Source of the DNA: Mauremys mutica
Taxonomy: Eukaryota > Chordata > Testudines > Geoemydidae
Direction: 5' to 3'
DNA: 64,000 bases
Assembly (NCBI RefSeq): GCF_020497125.1
Contig: NC_059089.1
Coordinates: 27,425,282-27,489,281, forward strand
Shown: positions 1-12,350 of the stretch, piece after piece
Numbering within the stretch: position 1 is the stretch's first letter
Layout: the number at the start of each line of letters is the position of its first letter
Notes under the pieces: model-generated
Seen by the model: the letters and a program-made list of their open reading frames with translations, nothing else
Told to the model about the DNA's origin: nothing
Databases searched by the model: none
Translations under genes and position numbers: made by a program

Positions 1-1214
1 GCAGTTTACCTCCAACATTGTGCTCCTGGCTCCTGCAGCAATCGGCCGTAGGTGCCTGAGCTGGGAGACTTCCGCAGAACTTCGATCCTGAGATGTGGGC
101 ATGAACCTGGGCCAGGATGAAACGTCCCAGCGAAGTGCGTGTGAGAGGTGCTCCTGGTTTAGTCTGTATTACACCAGAGTTGATGTTCAGGACCAGCTCC
201 AGTGAACTGCCGGTACCTGATTATAAGCCTAGCACTTAAAATTCATTTGGCTCCCGCAGGTGTCAGTGAAGTTACTCTTAGTTCCATTTCCTCTGAAACA
301 ATCACTGTGATTTCTATTATTAGGTGACTCAAGGCGTGGCTGGCTTCCACTTCATGGGACAAAAATAAGCATTGCGAGAGGTCTGACAGCCAATGTTCCT
401 GAGCCAGCGCCAGACTAAAGTCCTGGAATGCAGCAGCCCCGCTTCCTAGCAAGCCACTTGCTCTTGGTTTTAGCTCTTGCGGTCAATCCCTTCATTCTGT
501 GCCGCACGCAACTGTCTGTCTGGAGACCTCAGAGCATCTTCTACTAAACAAACTCTTCTTGGCATCCGTCCTGAGACTCCCCTCTTTGAGGAGTCAGGCC
601 ACGCCGCGCGGGCGCTTGACCTGTTTCCTTGTTGTTAAGTCTTTGAACTGTGGTGACAGCACTTTCGTAATTCCCCTGCCTGGCTCTCTTCCCTCTTTGT
701 TAGGAGCCTACATGCTGGAACCTGTTTACCTCAGACCAGACCAGACCAGTGAGCCATCTATTAGAGGATCCGCTCCCTGACAGTGGCCAGTTCTAGATGC
801 TTCTCTGGAAAACACAAGCTCCCCAGGGTGGAGGCTTCGGTAATAACATGGCCATGGGGAAGGGCTGGTCCGATGCCCCAAGCATAGGGGCTACTGATGA
901 TCCATGGTTAATTCCATCCTTGATGCTGAGGCTGTGCAGAGCTGTATAAACATCTCAGGATTTTTGTCTGAATCCAGCTTTGTTGGTCTTTACAGCTGCC
1001 TCACAAGCAGATTTTTAAGTGCACCCTGTATCGCAGGGCCAGGGCGTTTCCTTCAGCATCCCTGGAGGAGCAAAGGAAAGAAGCCGTGTGAGGTGCCCCT
1101 GTTGCTAATTAAAGTGTGGTGCAGAGAAACTCTCTCAGGTCTGGCTGGCTTGACATTAAGCCCTAAATTTGCTGTAAAAGCAAATGGATATGCACACCCA
1201 CATCCATAAGGCTT

Positions 1215-1620
1215 TTAGTTCAGCAACAAGTGAATCCATCAAAGCCCAGCACCTAATTTAATAGCAATAATGAAAGGTGTGCGTCACTATTAATTTAAGC
1301 ACTCCAACATTAGCCTTGCACTCAGAAACCAGCAAGGCAAAGCTATTTACAAATGAATGTACCAGGGCAATCAATTGAAAGTCCGGGTTTGACCCATGGT
1401 GGCTGCTTTTTTCACTTATACATAGATATATTTCTGTGGATGCATTTATTCCCCTCTCTTTAGAGAGGCCTCCCTAATTAAGTTGAAGTGGCAGTGAAAG
1501 CGCGGCAGTAAGTGTGGAAAGAAGCTGCTAAAAACATATTTAATTCATTATAAATAATCTTTGCTACCATAAGGTTGGATAAAGGTTTACAGTATCAGAA
1601 CAGGCCGCCAAGGAAGGCCA
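1215..1620. promoter_or_regulatory. candidate conserved non-coding element
   Basis: An AT-rich, non-repetitive island inside GC-rich DNA, with many homeodomain-like cores (TAATTTAA, TTAATTTA, CTAATTAA) and no coding potential. This texture is typical of vertebrate developmental enhancers. It is an inference from composition only; no alignment was possible. Confidence 0.3.
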
Positions 1621-3269
1621 AGGAGATTGCTCGTAAGCAATGAAAGCATTTACATCAAACAATTGAACCTCTGGATAGTGGGGTTAAAAGGAACAAGGCT
1701 GGTGTATGAAACCGTCTGCTCCTGCTGCAGTGTCGCTTGGGAGCCACAGCGCCTGCCTCTCCTGCACCGCCTGTAGCTATGGCCCTGCAGAAGGAAGGGC
1801 CCGGGGGAGGCCGGGGGCGCGGCCCTCGTGGTGTCAGAGGGATTTAGGGGCCTCACCCTTGGGTGGCACTCTGCAGAGGGTGTGTGTGTGTGTGTGTCAC
1901 ACTGAAGTGAATTTCCAAACATCTGGAACAGCCCTTGCTCCATCCTGCTGGGCCTCGTCAGGTGGCTAAGCAATACCGCAGGGGGAGGAACCAAGTCTGC
2001 AGACTCCAAGGGGCAGCTCAGCGGAGGGAGTTTAACTCGGGGTAACAGACTGGAATTGAAGGAGGGGGAAATCCAGGCTCAGCTCGCTGGGAAAAGGACG
2101 CCGTTCTGAACTAGAGGGACTGCTAGAAAAACCGGCTGTGGTGGGCATCTCTGACCCATGCCAGCCAGCGCACCCCGCTGGGGGCTTGGCATTGCACGGC
2201 CTAGCCACAGGGCACACAGATTGGCACAGGACTTTCGCTCAGAAGTGTACGTTGAGTGTCACGTGTCCCTGCAGCATCCCTTGGCTGTGTCCTTGTGTGT
2301 GTGTGTGTGGTGGGTGGTGGGGGGGCTTGCACAGCGTGGGTGCTACTGACGGGTAAATGAGCTAACACTGACTGACCCAGCCCTCTGGGTTTGCATGAGC
2401 CCCGAGTCCAGGGAGAGCAGAGGACACTCCCAGCTCTTAGTTCAAGTGCTGCTCGTCTGTTACTAGGCAAACGCCAAGCCCTGAGAAGCCCCAGACGAGC
2501 CAAGACAGGCTTTGTCTGAAGCTGTGCTCTGCCCTGAGGGGCGCTCGGTGGCCATGTTGTACCTCCATAGCCCCCCGGCGGCTGCACTGTGCCGAAGGGG
2601 AGACAGGCAGGTGTTGGGCTTTACAACCCAGCACGTCAGTTGGTGTCTGAGGCGCTGAGTGCACATGATGCTCCCTGCTAGAGCCAGGACGTCCGTGGCC
2701 GCCTGTGGGGCTGCTGCGGGGTCCCGGGGCTGGCTGAGAGAAGCTAACGTACAAGGTGTGGGCGTTGGAGACACTTGGTGAACCATGCACCTGGCCCATG
2801 TGTGCGCCCGGGGTGTGGAGCTCCTGTGTCAGCGTGTGCGACGCGTGGCCCAAGGATGATAATGTATGTGAAAAGGAAGGTGTGTGTCACTCGCATTAAA
2901 GGAGTTTAATGTGCTTGGAGTCATGTTATTGTACCCTGGTAGAATATATTATCTGTCATGCTGCCTTTGCGGGCTGTCGCCTCACAGAAAGGCTGCAGAG
3001 TTCCAGGAAACCATTACCCGACGCTAATGAGAGTGTCAACATTGGCCTGCGCTGTGCGGGGAGGCTGCTGGGGAGCCTGGGAGGAGGAGCGCTAGCGTCT
3101 TTGGCGTCACATTGCGGTGTCTCTCTTTCCCTCAAGCCCCCGCAAAGGCTGGGAGCCAGCAGGGAAGGGACATTTTCCCCGTCTCCCCAGGGCCCCCTTC
3201 AGTCCGGGGAGCTCACAGCACGTTGCAGACCGGAATTCCGGGGCCCGAATGACTTTTGTGAGCAAGGGC

Positions 3270-3400
3270 CACGTTATTATGGGCCCTTCACAGAGGGGGA
3301 ACGTGAGGCGGGGGGGTGAATGACTTGCCTAAGTGCGTCAGTAGCAGGGATGGGATGGGGATGGGATGGGGATCCTGGCGTCCTGTCTCCCTGCGTTGAT
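3270..3400 (+). repeat. MIR-like SINE fragment
   Basis: Contains the MIR-type series of a gapped 'GGGGAAC.TGAGGC', then 'TGAATGACTTGCC' and 'GTCAGTAGCAG', in the usual order for the core SINE. It is degenerate and interrupted at the 3' side by a short GGGAT tandem run. Confidence 0.55.
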
Positions 3401-4204
3401 ACGAATGCGCCCCCTCCCTGTTACACCTCTGCCCAGGGAGCCTGGCACGCAGGCAGCACCAAACAGCTCATGTGTCCTGCCCAGTGAGTGTGGTTCTGCT
3501 GCCGCAGGACCCGGCCCCCACGGCACAGCCTGGCACAGCCTGGCTGCTCCCTGGAGTAGGCGGTCGCGGAGTTGGCACAGATAATGGGACCTTGGTCCCA
3601 TGGCCTCCTATGAGCTTTTCCTGTAGCACACTGAGCTTGTGGCTAGTTTGCCTTTTGGCTGGTTCTTCCCCTTCCCCAAATGCCCAGGCAGCTTGCCAGG
3701 GCGAATGGCTCTGCAAGGGTGCCTCCATCTCAGTGTTACGGAGGCGTCAGGCGCTTCCTGGCCCGGATGTAAAGCAGGACAGAGTTCACGACTGCCAAGT
3801 TCGCCAGTGGCAGGCGACAAGCGCTTCGGGAGTGCTGCGAGCTGGGAAAGTGCAGGGCGCTGGCAGCGTGGCGGTGGCATGATGTGGTCCATGGGCCCAG
3901 GAGACCCTTCTGCCCAGCCCAAGCTGTGTGCTTGGGGGCTCGTGCTGGCTTCTTGCCAAGTCGTTCTGGGGTCTGGGAATGCCGAACATTAGACCAACTG
4001 CTCTAACAGCCAGGCTCCCGCTGGGTTTTGGGGGCTGGTTCCTGGATTCGTTCTGCTGCAACCGGCCGGGAAGCTGAGCTATTTGGACCCATGTGCCATG
4101 ATCCCAGTGGTCCATCGCTTGGGTTTGTGTCATCCTGGGACCCAGGTCCCTCTTGCCCTGAGCCCTGTGCCCTTGTGCCAGTACAAAGCGCGTGCCCAGT
4201 GCAC

Positions 4205-4850
4205 CAATACTAACGTTTGGCCCCTGGTAAAAGCGAAGCCCCAGGTGCAAGGTCAGCTGCCATGTTTCATGGTCAAAGACAAAGCTGCAAAACCACTTGT
4301 GACCCCAATAATGAGCCTGACGAAGCAGTCGCCGGCTTCTGTTATTGGGATTCTAGACGCATCAGTTCCTCCAACTCTCACACAGCGATTCTGCACCGGG
4401 TCAGCACTGCAGCATCATGGGGCGTTTACAACCCATATGGACTCAACATCATCTCGCCTCGACAACCAAGCTCAGGATCTAGTTGAGCTGGATCCTCTGT
4501 GTACTGGGACACTGCTGCTCAGTGGGCAAAGCTGGAGGCTTTCCACACAAAATGCCAACATCGTCTATTGGGCATAAAGCAGAACGATGTCATTGGTAAT
4601 GCAGATGTTGCCAGTCACTCCTGTCTACAGACTACTGGGCCCTTGTCCACCTCTGGCATCTTGCGCTTTTTGGACATGGCATGAGAATGCCACAAGACGA
4701 TCCAGCCAATGCCATTTGCCAGGTGGCTTGTAACAGCCGGGACAAAATTCCACCAACGGAGGGGTGGAGGCAGCCCAGAGGCAGACCCCCATCACCTGGA
4801 TGCATCACGTCTGTTCCACCATTGGACTATCGGCCCCTCAAGCCCTGCGG
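4205..4850 (+). mobile_element. degenerate non-LTR retrotransposon, C-terminal RT region
   Basis: Two adjacent frames read like the C-terminal tail of a non-LTR reverse transcriptase ORF. At about 4530-4680 the frame gives LEAFHTKCQHRLLGIKQND, the 'FH.KC...ILGI...D' pattern of that region. From about 4670, shifted by one frame, come a G-H-G-M-R-M-P run and a GW(R)QPRGRP motif, matching the 'GH..RM' and 'GRP' motifs that normally follow. Upstream, 4217-4486 carries more of the same element in a broken frame. Frameshifts and stops make it a dead copy. The clade was not resolved; RTE- or Rex-like is possible. Confidence 0.65.
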
Positions 4851-6320
4851 CCGCACAGGACCAGCCCAAACGGCGAACGATCGCTAGAGCTGACCATTCG
4901 GCTAAGCACTGACGGCGGCGCGGGTCAGTGGCCGGTGTGCGGCAGGCGACAGTGCTCTCGTTCTGACTCCGCTGAGGTGGGAGCGCTGCTTTCGGACATG
5001 ACAAACTGCAGATGGTGGGGAGGCTGAGTGCCGGTGCTGAGCAATGCTTCCCCTCCGAATCTGAGTGGGACAGTGCTGGTGGCGCCCGGTGACAGCTGCC
5101 AGGGCATAGGAAGCTCTTCGGGAGCATTTGGTTCCTACGAGCTGGCAGTTGAGGACTGGGCGAACCTGAGTCAAACTGAGGAGCTGCCAAATAGCAGGCG
5201 GTGCTTTGGGGCGGCAGCGCTGGCGCTGGTTCTCCAGCACAGTCAGTGGGGGTCCGGCAAGGGACCAGGGAGCACTCCCCAGGCCAGGGCCCTGAGGGTG
5301 TTTCTGTCCAATCTGTGGGGCCTTTGTCTGGGGGTGAACATTGAGAGTGGGCGATTTTCTCTCAGTCCCTCTCCTGCTATGGGGGTGAGATGAAGCTGAG
5401 GGGCCCAGAGTGCCCCACACCTCCCCCCTCCCCCCCCACACCTCCCCCCTCCCCCCTCCCACACCTCCCCCCTCCTCCCGACTTCATTGTCATTTCTGGG
5501 GCCATGGAGCATGTTGCTGGACTCTCTTTTCAAGCTGGGTCCTGTGCACCAGGCCGGTGCCCTCCAGGCTGCGCTGATCCCAGGTGGGAACCAAGGGACG
5601 GACAGCGTCATGGGGTCTCCTTGTTGCTGTGCAGATAGTTTGGGACCTTGGGCCATACTAGGGAGGCAAAGTGTAGCTAGCGCCTCTCCCCCTGCGTTCT
5701 GGGGGTCCCTCCCCTTCTTTCAGGGGTGTCGCCTGGGCGATCGGAGGAGTCGTCCCAGCTCTCTCCAGCTCAGGATTTGCTCTCCCGGCTGAGCTGCCAT
5801 CCAGCCCTTGGCACTTGGTTGCTCTTTGCAGCGTGCTGCGTGAGCAGCTGGCCTGGAGCGCTCCCCGGAAAGAATTCCAGGCCTGCTTTGGACCAGGGAC
5901 AAGAATGGTCTTCAACAAGCGAGCTGCTGGGAGGCCTGGTTCCAGGAGCCACTCCACTAGGGCCAGCCTAATGGCCAGCCACGGGGCCGGCCAGCCAGTG
6001 GGGCTGTGGATTTCTGATTCGCTGAGCTCACAGGGATGACGCTGGAGTGGCAGTGCACTGGGCCAGCCCGCACAGCGATGGGTGCTGCGTTTCTGGTAAC
6101 GGGGTGCTGTGGGAGGGGCCGTGTTGCCAAGTGCCACTGGGAACATGCCCCAGCTCCCTGGAAGGTAGTTCAAGAACCCCAGAATAGAGCCAGGGTGGTA
6201 CAATGTGCTCCTGGTGCAGGCAGACGGGGGAGTGGAGCAGTATGCTGCCGTTTTGTTGGGACAGTGCCTCTGTGTGTGTAGCACGTGGGCTTTAATATGC
6301 CTTTGGTAAGAAAATCATGA
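4851..6320. other. GC-rich intergenic DNA, no gene seen
   Basis: Nothing beyond the polypyrimidine tract at 5405-5478. Open frames are GC-driven, overlap on both strands and show no domain. Confidence 0.5.
5405..5478 (+). repeat. polypyrimidine minisatellite (CCCCCTCCCACACCT-like)
   Basis: About four imperfect copies of a C-rich unit ending in ACACCT form a 74-bp almost pure pyrimidine strand. The tract can in principle form triplex or i-motif structures. It explains the Gly-rich and Pro-rich open frames crossing it. Confidence 0.8.
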
Positions 6321-6324
6321 GGGT

Positions 6325-6475
6325 TTGGATTTCATCATCCCCCCATCACATGGGGAAACTGAGGCATGGAGGGTCAGTGAGTGGTCCAAGGCCACACAAG
6401 AAATCAGGATTAGAAAGAGGATATTTCTGGCTCCCAGGCTTGTGCTCAGCCCACTAGGCACCTGGTCTCTCAAGC
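6325..6475 (+). repeat. MIR SINE fragment
   Basis: Shows the MIR core in order: 'GGGGAAACTGAGGCATGGAG', 'GTGGTCCAAGGCCACAC', 'ATCAGGATTAGAAAGAGG' and the 'CTGGCTCCCAGGCTTGTGCT' end. Well preserved for an ancient SINE. Confidence 0.85.
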
Positions 6476-6589
6476 CTTGTAGGATTGCAAGCCCTTTAAT
6501 GATTGTGGTCTCATTGTGCCGCCAACATTAGAGGCACTGAGATACTTTAATGAGGGCCATATAAATAACTGGCTAGATAGTTACATGAT

Positions 6590-7492
6590 TGGGTGTATGG
6601 GGGCTGAATGGATGGACAGAGAGTGTTTATTGGGGGTGTGGCTGGGGAGTGTGAGTACAGGGGTAGGGCTGGGAGGATATAGGGGTGTATATAGGGATGG
6701 GTGGATAGATAGATGGGTAGATGGCTGGGTATGGGTGTGTGAGTGGATGGATGGATGGATGGATGGATAGAGGGGTGTGTATAGGAATGGGTGAGTGGAT
6801 GGATAGAGGGGTGTGTATAGGGATGGGTGAAGGATGGGTATGTACGGGGTGGGTAGATAGATGGGTAGAGGGGTGGGTATGGGGTGTGTGTGTGAGTGGC
6901 TGGATGGGTGAGTGGATGGATGGATGGATAGAGGGGTGTGTATAGGGATGGGTGAGTGGATGGATGGATAGAGGGGTGTGTATAGGGATGGGTGGAGGAT
7001 GGGTATGTATGGGGTAGGTAGATAGATGGGTAGAGGGGTGTGTGTGTGTGTGTGTGTGTGTGAGTGGCTGGATGGGTGAGTAGATGGATGGATGGATAGA
7101 GGGGTGTGTATAGGGATGGGTGGATGACGGGGTGGCTAGATAGATGGGTAGATGGGTGGGTATGGGTGTGTGAGTGGATGGATGGATGGATAGAGGGGTG
7201 TGTATAGGGATGGGTGGAGGATGGGTATGTACGGGGTGGGTAGATAGATGGGTAGAGGGGTAGGTATGTGTGCGTGCGTGTGTGTGTGTGTGTGAGTGGC
7301 TGGATGGGTGAGTAGATGGATGGATGGATGGATAGAGGGGTGTGTATAGGGATGGATGGATGGATGGGGTGGGTAGATAGATGGGTGGGTATGGGTGTGT
7401 GAGTGGATGGATGGATGGATAGAGGGGTGTGTATAGGGATGGGTGGAGGATGGGTATGTATGGGGTAGGTAGATAGATGGGTAGAGGGGTGG

Positions 7493-7523
<31 letters not shown>

Positions 7524-7755
7524 AGTGGCTGGATGGGTGAGTAGATGGATGGATGGATGGATAGAGGGGTGTGTATAGGGATGGATGGATGGATAGAGGG
7601 GTGTGTATAGGGATGGGTGGGTGGATGGATGGGGTGGGTAGAGGGGTGGGTATGGGTGTGTGAGTGGCTGGATGGGTGAGTAGATGGTTGGATGGGTGGC
7701 TGGTTAGAGGGGTTTGTATAGGGATGGGTGAGTGGCTGGATGGGGATGATGGATA
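6590..7755 (+). repeat. GGAT/GGTG minisatellite with ~230-bp higher-order units and TG runs
   Basis: The block is built from 4-bp GGAT steps and the recurring phrases GATAGAGGGGTGTGTATAGG and GGGTAGATAGATGGGTAGAG, separated by (TG)n runs. The marker 'GAGTGGCTGG' recurs at 6894, 7062, 7294, 7523 and 7662. Two spacings are 232 and 229 bp, so the array has a higher-order unit of about 230 bp with shortened end copies. Long open frames on both strands here are translations of the repeat, not genes. Confidence 0.95.
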
Positions 7756-10700
7756 ATCTGCAGCACAATCCAGTACATGGAAGCTGCTGGTTTCCTATAA
7801 ATACCCTCCGGATCACTGTGCTCCCCGGTTGCTGCGTGTGCATGAGATGCGCCATACACAGCAGCGCGGCCAGAGCGAGTGACATGCACAAACCTGGCTA
7901 TTGTGCTATGGCAGGTCTTGAGTTTGAGAGAATAAAATTGCAGAATCGGCTCCCTTGGCGTTCCCCATTTCCACCCTGCGGCGCAGGGCTCAGCCATGTG
8001 CCATACGGCTGGGCAAGTCCCCTTGCGTACCCAGAGAGGGTGGATGTTACAGGGGTTGCCAGCCCCGCTGGTGCCGTCTCACACGCCGTGGGCATTATTT
8101 CCTGCCCTTAGAGAGGCAAAGTGCAGTACGCCACATGCCCTTGTGTGGTGTCAACAAATGCTGGCTCTGCTGGGGCCAGGGTTCGCACTGATACAAAGCC
8201 CCGTGCAGTGACGCTGCTCTCCTGCATCATGTTCTATAAGGAGTGAATGGGCCTGTGTCAGGGATGTTCACAGCAAAGCACACTCCCCCCGATGCATACG
8301 GCTGTGTCTATCTCTGCGTGGCAGCCCTCCCCACCCTTCACAGCCCTAACCACGACCGCGTGTCCGTGCTGGAGAGGCAATGCACGTCATAAAGCAAGTT
8401 AGTCACCCAAGAGGCATGCTGGAGGCAGCTAAATATTGCTCTTCCTTCCCTGGTTCGGTGACATTAAAAAGGGCAAGCACATTCTTTTTGGGAGTGTAAT
8501 CTCTCACCTGCTACAAGAAGCCGTGTAAACTGATAAACTGCAGATTAAATGACTGCCACCCGCCACTTCAGTCCCTTGCTGTTAATTTCACACGTTGTGC
8601 AACCCACTGCTTTCAGGGCCTGTCAATTCCACCTAATCACAGGAGGCACTAAAACACTCTGCCCTGACAGTCCCAGATCAAGACACTCCTAACTCCTAAC
8701 GCAGGTGGATTGCATACATCACTTAGGCACAAATCAGCAAGATGCCAGCAAGGAGGAATTATGTCAGATGACAGCACAGACATGAGGTACATATTGCAGA
8801 ATGGAGGCAGCCTGAGCCTCCTTGACAAATTACAGCGAGGTGCTGCGGAGCTGGGTGAGGGGCAGCCGTTCCGGGGCTGTGCTATCCCAGTGCAGCCATG
8901 AACCACAGCCCAGGCACCCCAAGGCTCAGGGCTTGGCAATGCATTTGGGGGAGGGGGGTTCTCCCAATGGGGCAGCACAGAGGGAAACCCACAGCCATGT
9001 CCGTCAGCCATTCGCCAAAGCTGTTCACATTCACTCTGTCATGCTGCACACAGTGATTAAATAGCAGCAGCTGGGCAGTGATCTGACGCGTGTGTGAGTA
9101 TGCAGACCCCAGGTCCCGTCAAGCGCTCTACATGGCAAAGGCATTCACTGGGTTGTTTGGGTCCTCAGCCTCTGAGTCCAGGCTAAGGAAGGGCTGCGTG
9201 TGGTGTTGTGAGCGTGGAGGTGGGAGCTGGGCCGCAGAAAGCAGCCCACACCATGGCACAGCTGCCTGGGACGCTGGACAAGATGCCAGAGGGGGAAGCT
9301 CAGTGAGGGAGGCCGGTGGGCCATGAGCATGGGATATCCGGCATGTTAGAGTGGCATGACTATTAGCTTGAGTTCTGCCATAACTTTGCCAGAGCCCCTT
9401 CCATAGTGATGCTCTCCCAGCGCCTGGGCAGCCTTGGGGCACTGCCCACCCGGCATGCACATTTTCAGCATGCAGGGGTGCGGTGGTGCTGGGGTGTGTG
9501 CATGTTTGGCCGGCCGGAGGGAAGATGCACTAGCGGGCGACTTATCTGACCAGCCCTCAGCTAGTGAGACCGAGTGATAAACCATTGCTGAGCCCTGTTC
9601 AGGCCATAGCGGGAACCATCCTGTGTGAGCGAATCTGTTTTCCAGCGGATTCCCCGGGTACTGAGGGATGCTGAAGGGATGGGAGGAAATAGAGGCCTGG
9701 TCACAGACGTTCCTTGAGCAGAGAAAGAGGGAGAACTGGCAGGGCTGGGAGTGGCTAGCGACTCCGTCCTTCAATGCCAGCCCATGCCATGCATAAACCA
9801 CTCTGGCAGCGCGCGCCCTGCTCCTGGCAGCCGCAGAAGCCAGCAACCGAGCAAATCTATTCTCCAGCCTGCGGGAGCCCTGGGCGCCCTGTAATCAGCT
9901 CCTGGAATTCTGTTTACCAGGCGTGTTCCAGGTCCAGCCCGGGACAGGCTGTCATGAGCTGGCCCTGCCACTGAGCTGGGCCTGCGCTTCACTCCCACCT
10001 CTCCTGACCCTTTACCCACAATTTCCCTTGAACTATTTAGCTAAACCCCGACTCTATCGTTTAGGAAAACAAAAAAAATCTCCCCCTGTAGCTCCGTGGC
10101 CCATCTTTAGCCAAGGGCCCCTGAGCGCTGGTCACGCGTGTCCGTAGCCGGCCTCTGCAGCTGGAGCAGTGCCCAGAACCGGCCCGGGCCCCCCACAGGC
10201 AGCGCTGTGCGTCGGGGCCATCAGCCTCGCTGCTGCTCACATGCCACGTTTGACAAACGCGGGGGAGACCCGGGTGCTGCGGGGGAGGGGGAGGTTGGGT
10301 CCCAGGAGCAGGTCGCTACCCACAGGCTAACTTCTGGCACGGCAGCTGGCTCGAGCAGGTTTGATGGGGTTCCCCAGAATGACCCGGCCAGCAGACGTCA
10401 GAGGAGGTTTGGGCCAGCGCTGGGATGAACACCACCCCGCTGGGAGGCTGGCGACATGGCTGAGCCCCACAGCGAGGGGATGGGAGGAGGCTGGGACTGC
10501 AGCGGGGGTCTGTGCATCGCCCAGGGAGCAGCCTGCAGGGCAAGGCTTTGGCTGGGTTCTCAGCTAGTCCCTGGCGTTTGTCGCTAGCTGGCTGGCATGC
10601 CCTGCTCAAGGGGCGCTCGGGCTGCAGGGCCAGCCGCGCGGCTCTGGCCTAGGGCTGGACGAGCAGGGGTGGGCCCAGGCTGGCGTTACGCTGCCCTGGC

Positions 10701-11080
10701 CGGCTCTGTGCCCTCAGTGGCTCGCTTCCTTCCCAGCCGCACGGGGCAAGGCTCCCATGCTCCATCGGGGTTTTGCCTTCTGCCTGCAGGTCAGTGCAGA
10801 CCCTTCTGGTGCCATAAGCAGGAAAACCAGGCGCTGTCGGCCCCTTATAACTGGGAGGAAGGCGCCTGCTCAAATTCAGCACCACGGCCAGGGCCCCAAG
10901 GAGAGTGGGGGAGGAGCAGGGGTGAGCAGAGGGCTGGCCTGGGCTTGGCCATGGGGCCTTCTTCCCAGTGGCCTATGAGCCCTGTGAGCGCGAGGGAGCA
11001 GGGGGCTGCCCCTGGGGCTAACGCCCAGCGAGTCGGCCTGTGGCGGCTGATGGGACTCGTTTCTAAACACACCTGGCAAG
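7756..11080. other. intergenic DNA, no gene seen
   Basis: No exon is supportable. It contains one island that looks like unique conserved DNA (8370-8660). The rest is GC-rich sequence without recognised repeats. Confidence 0.5.
8370..8660. promoter_or_regulatory. candidate conserved non-coding element
   Basis: Unique, moderately AT-rich sequence with clustered TAAT-like, CACGTC-like and TGTCAA-like sites, bounded by GC-rich DNA on both sides. Supported by texture only. Confidence 0.25.
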
Positions 11081-11084
11081 CGGG

Positions 11085-11370
11085 GGGGGGGGGGCGCTAG
11101 CCATTTTGCCGCCCCAAGCAGGGCAGCACGCTGCGGGGGAGGGGCACTCTGCCGGTCGCCGGTCCCGCGGCTCCGATGGACCTCCCGCAGACGTGCCTGC
11201 AGATGCTCCACCGAAGCCGCGGGACCAGCGGACCCTCCGTAGGCACGCCTGCGGGAGGTCCACCGGAGCCGCCTGCCGCCCTCCCGGCGACTGGCAGAGC
11301 GCCCCCCGCGGCATGCCGCCCCAAGCACGCGCTTGGCATGCTGGGACCTGGAGCCGCCCCTGCTGGCAAG
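11085..11370 (+). repeat. GC-rich interspersed repeat with internal near-duplicate
   Basis: The phrases 'GCCGCCCCAAGCA' (11109 and about 11312), 'CTCCACCGAAGCCGC' / 'GTCCACCGGAGCCGC' and 'GACGTGCCTGC' / 'GGCACGCCTGC' each occur twice, so the block is an internally duplicated unit. It starts next to a G12 run (11082-11094). I associate this text with a dispersed reptile repeat but cannot name the family. Confidence 0.5.
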
Positions 11371-12124
11371 TGTATGGGGCAGCGCGGGAAACACCCACAC
11401 CAGTGACTCGGGCCTGGCCTAGCACTGCAGCCTCCCTGCCTTGCTCCAGCTTTGTACTAGCGTCAGTGACGGACTTTCTGTGCAGGCTCCAAGCTGCTCC
11501 TGCATCCCTGCACTGCTCTGAGCTGAGCCTGGGAATCCAGCAAATACCCTCAGGGCTCCAGGTTCCTTCAGGTGTTTCTAGGGAGCATGGGACCGTGCTT
11601 CGCTCAGCCACTGCTGGCTCCATTGAGCTGGAGATGTATTCCCTGGAGTGAGGCCTGACCCGCACATCACACCTGGGCCCTTCCTTAGCTATCCAGTTGC
11701 AAGTCCATACGGACTGTTTTCAGTTGCAGCCTCCCTAACCCCTACTCCAGCCCGCTGGATATTTCCAAACAAGTGGAAGATGAGCTCAGCTTTATGTGTG
11801 TGTCTGCCCCCGCCTCCTAGTCAGGCATTCACGCGTGATGATGTATAGGACTTGCCAAACTCACCTCCCCAGAGCTTGTTGCATCCAGCCTGCTCCAATC
11901 CTGTAAAATGGAAGGCTGTGAAAGGCAGGTTTTAGGCCGTGTGTGTCGCTTGGTGATGGGGCTATTTTTTCAGCACACCACCTTGTACAGGCTGAGCGAT
12001 GCTGATCCTGAGAGACCTGGCGAGATGGGGGAGGTGGAGAGCATGGTTGAACCTCCCTGACTCCCTTGGAGCCAGAAGCAATGAGATCGTGAAGCCCCTC
12101 TTGGCATTGGAAAGAAAATACTAA

Positions 12125-12350
12125 ATACATAACTAATAACCCCTAGCTCTGCGTGTTTATAAATCTTCACCGCCTAGCGCTGCGTTCACATTTCACTTGC
12201 CTTAGTCTGTGGTCCTTAAAAGTGTAAATTAATGACAACCTTGCAGTTGCTCATTAATAATTGCTTCATTACTGTATGCGATTGCGTTCTCTTGACAATA
12301 GTGGTGTTTGCTGGTGTATTGCTAATTATCTGGCATTTCACCCTCCTAAG
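12125..12350. promoter_or_regulatory. candidate conserved non-coding element
   Basis: A sharply bounded AT-rich island with several homeodomain-type cores (AAATTAATGA, CATTAATAATTG, GCTAATTATC) and no repeat similarity. Looks like a developmental enhancer; an inference from texture. Confidence 0.35.

Larger units (their letters stand above)
1..4200. other. GC-rich intergenic DNA, no gene seen
   Basis: No exon with recognisable protein similarity and consistent splice sites was found. Open frames here are short and lack any domain. The stretch holds an AT-rich unique island (1215-1620), two TG microsatellites (about 1877-1897 and 2297-2310), a short GGGAT tandem run (3350-3374) and a MIR fragment (3270-3400). 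It lies far downstream of the MAPKAP1 3' end. Confidence 0.6.

Noticed and set aside
4902..5656. 186- and 137-residue minus-strand ORFs with Gly-rich stretches
   Set aside because: They cross the polypyrimidine minisatellite and GC-rich DNA; no splice context or domain.
6590..7755. CRISPR-like or satellite centromere array
   Set aside because: Units are simple GGAT/TG steps with no unique spacers; an ordinary minisatellite.
7136..7891. 251-residue minus-strand ORF rich in His, Pro, Ser, Thr
   Set aside because: It is a translation of the GGAT/TG minisatellite; codon pattern follows the repeat period, with no domain.
10597..11665. Overlapping 167-200-residue ORFs on both strands
   Set aside because: High GC removes stop codons in all frames here; frames overlap on both strands and show no recognised domain, and part is a dispersed repeat.
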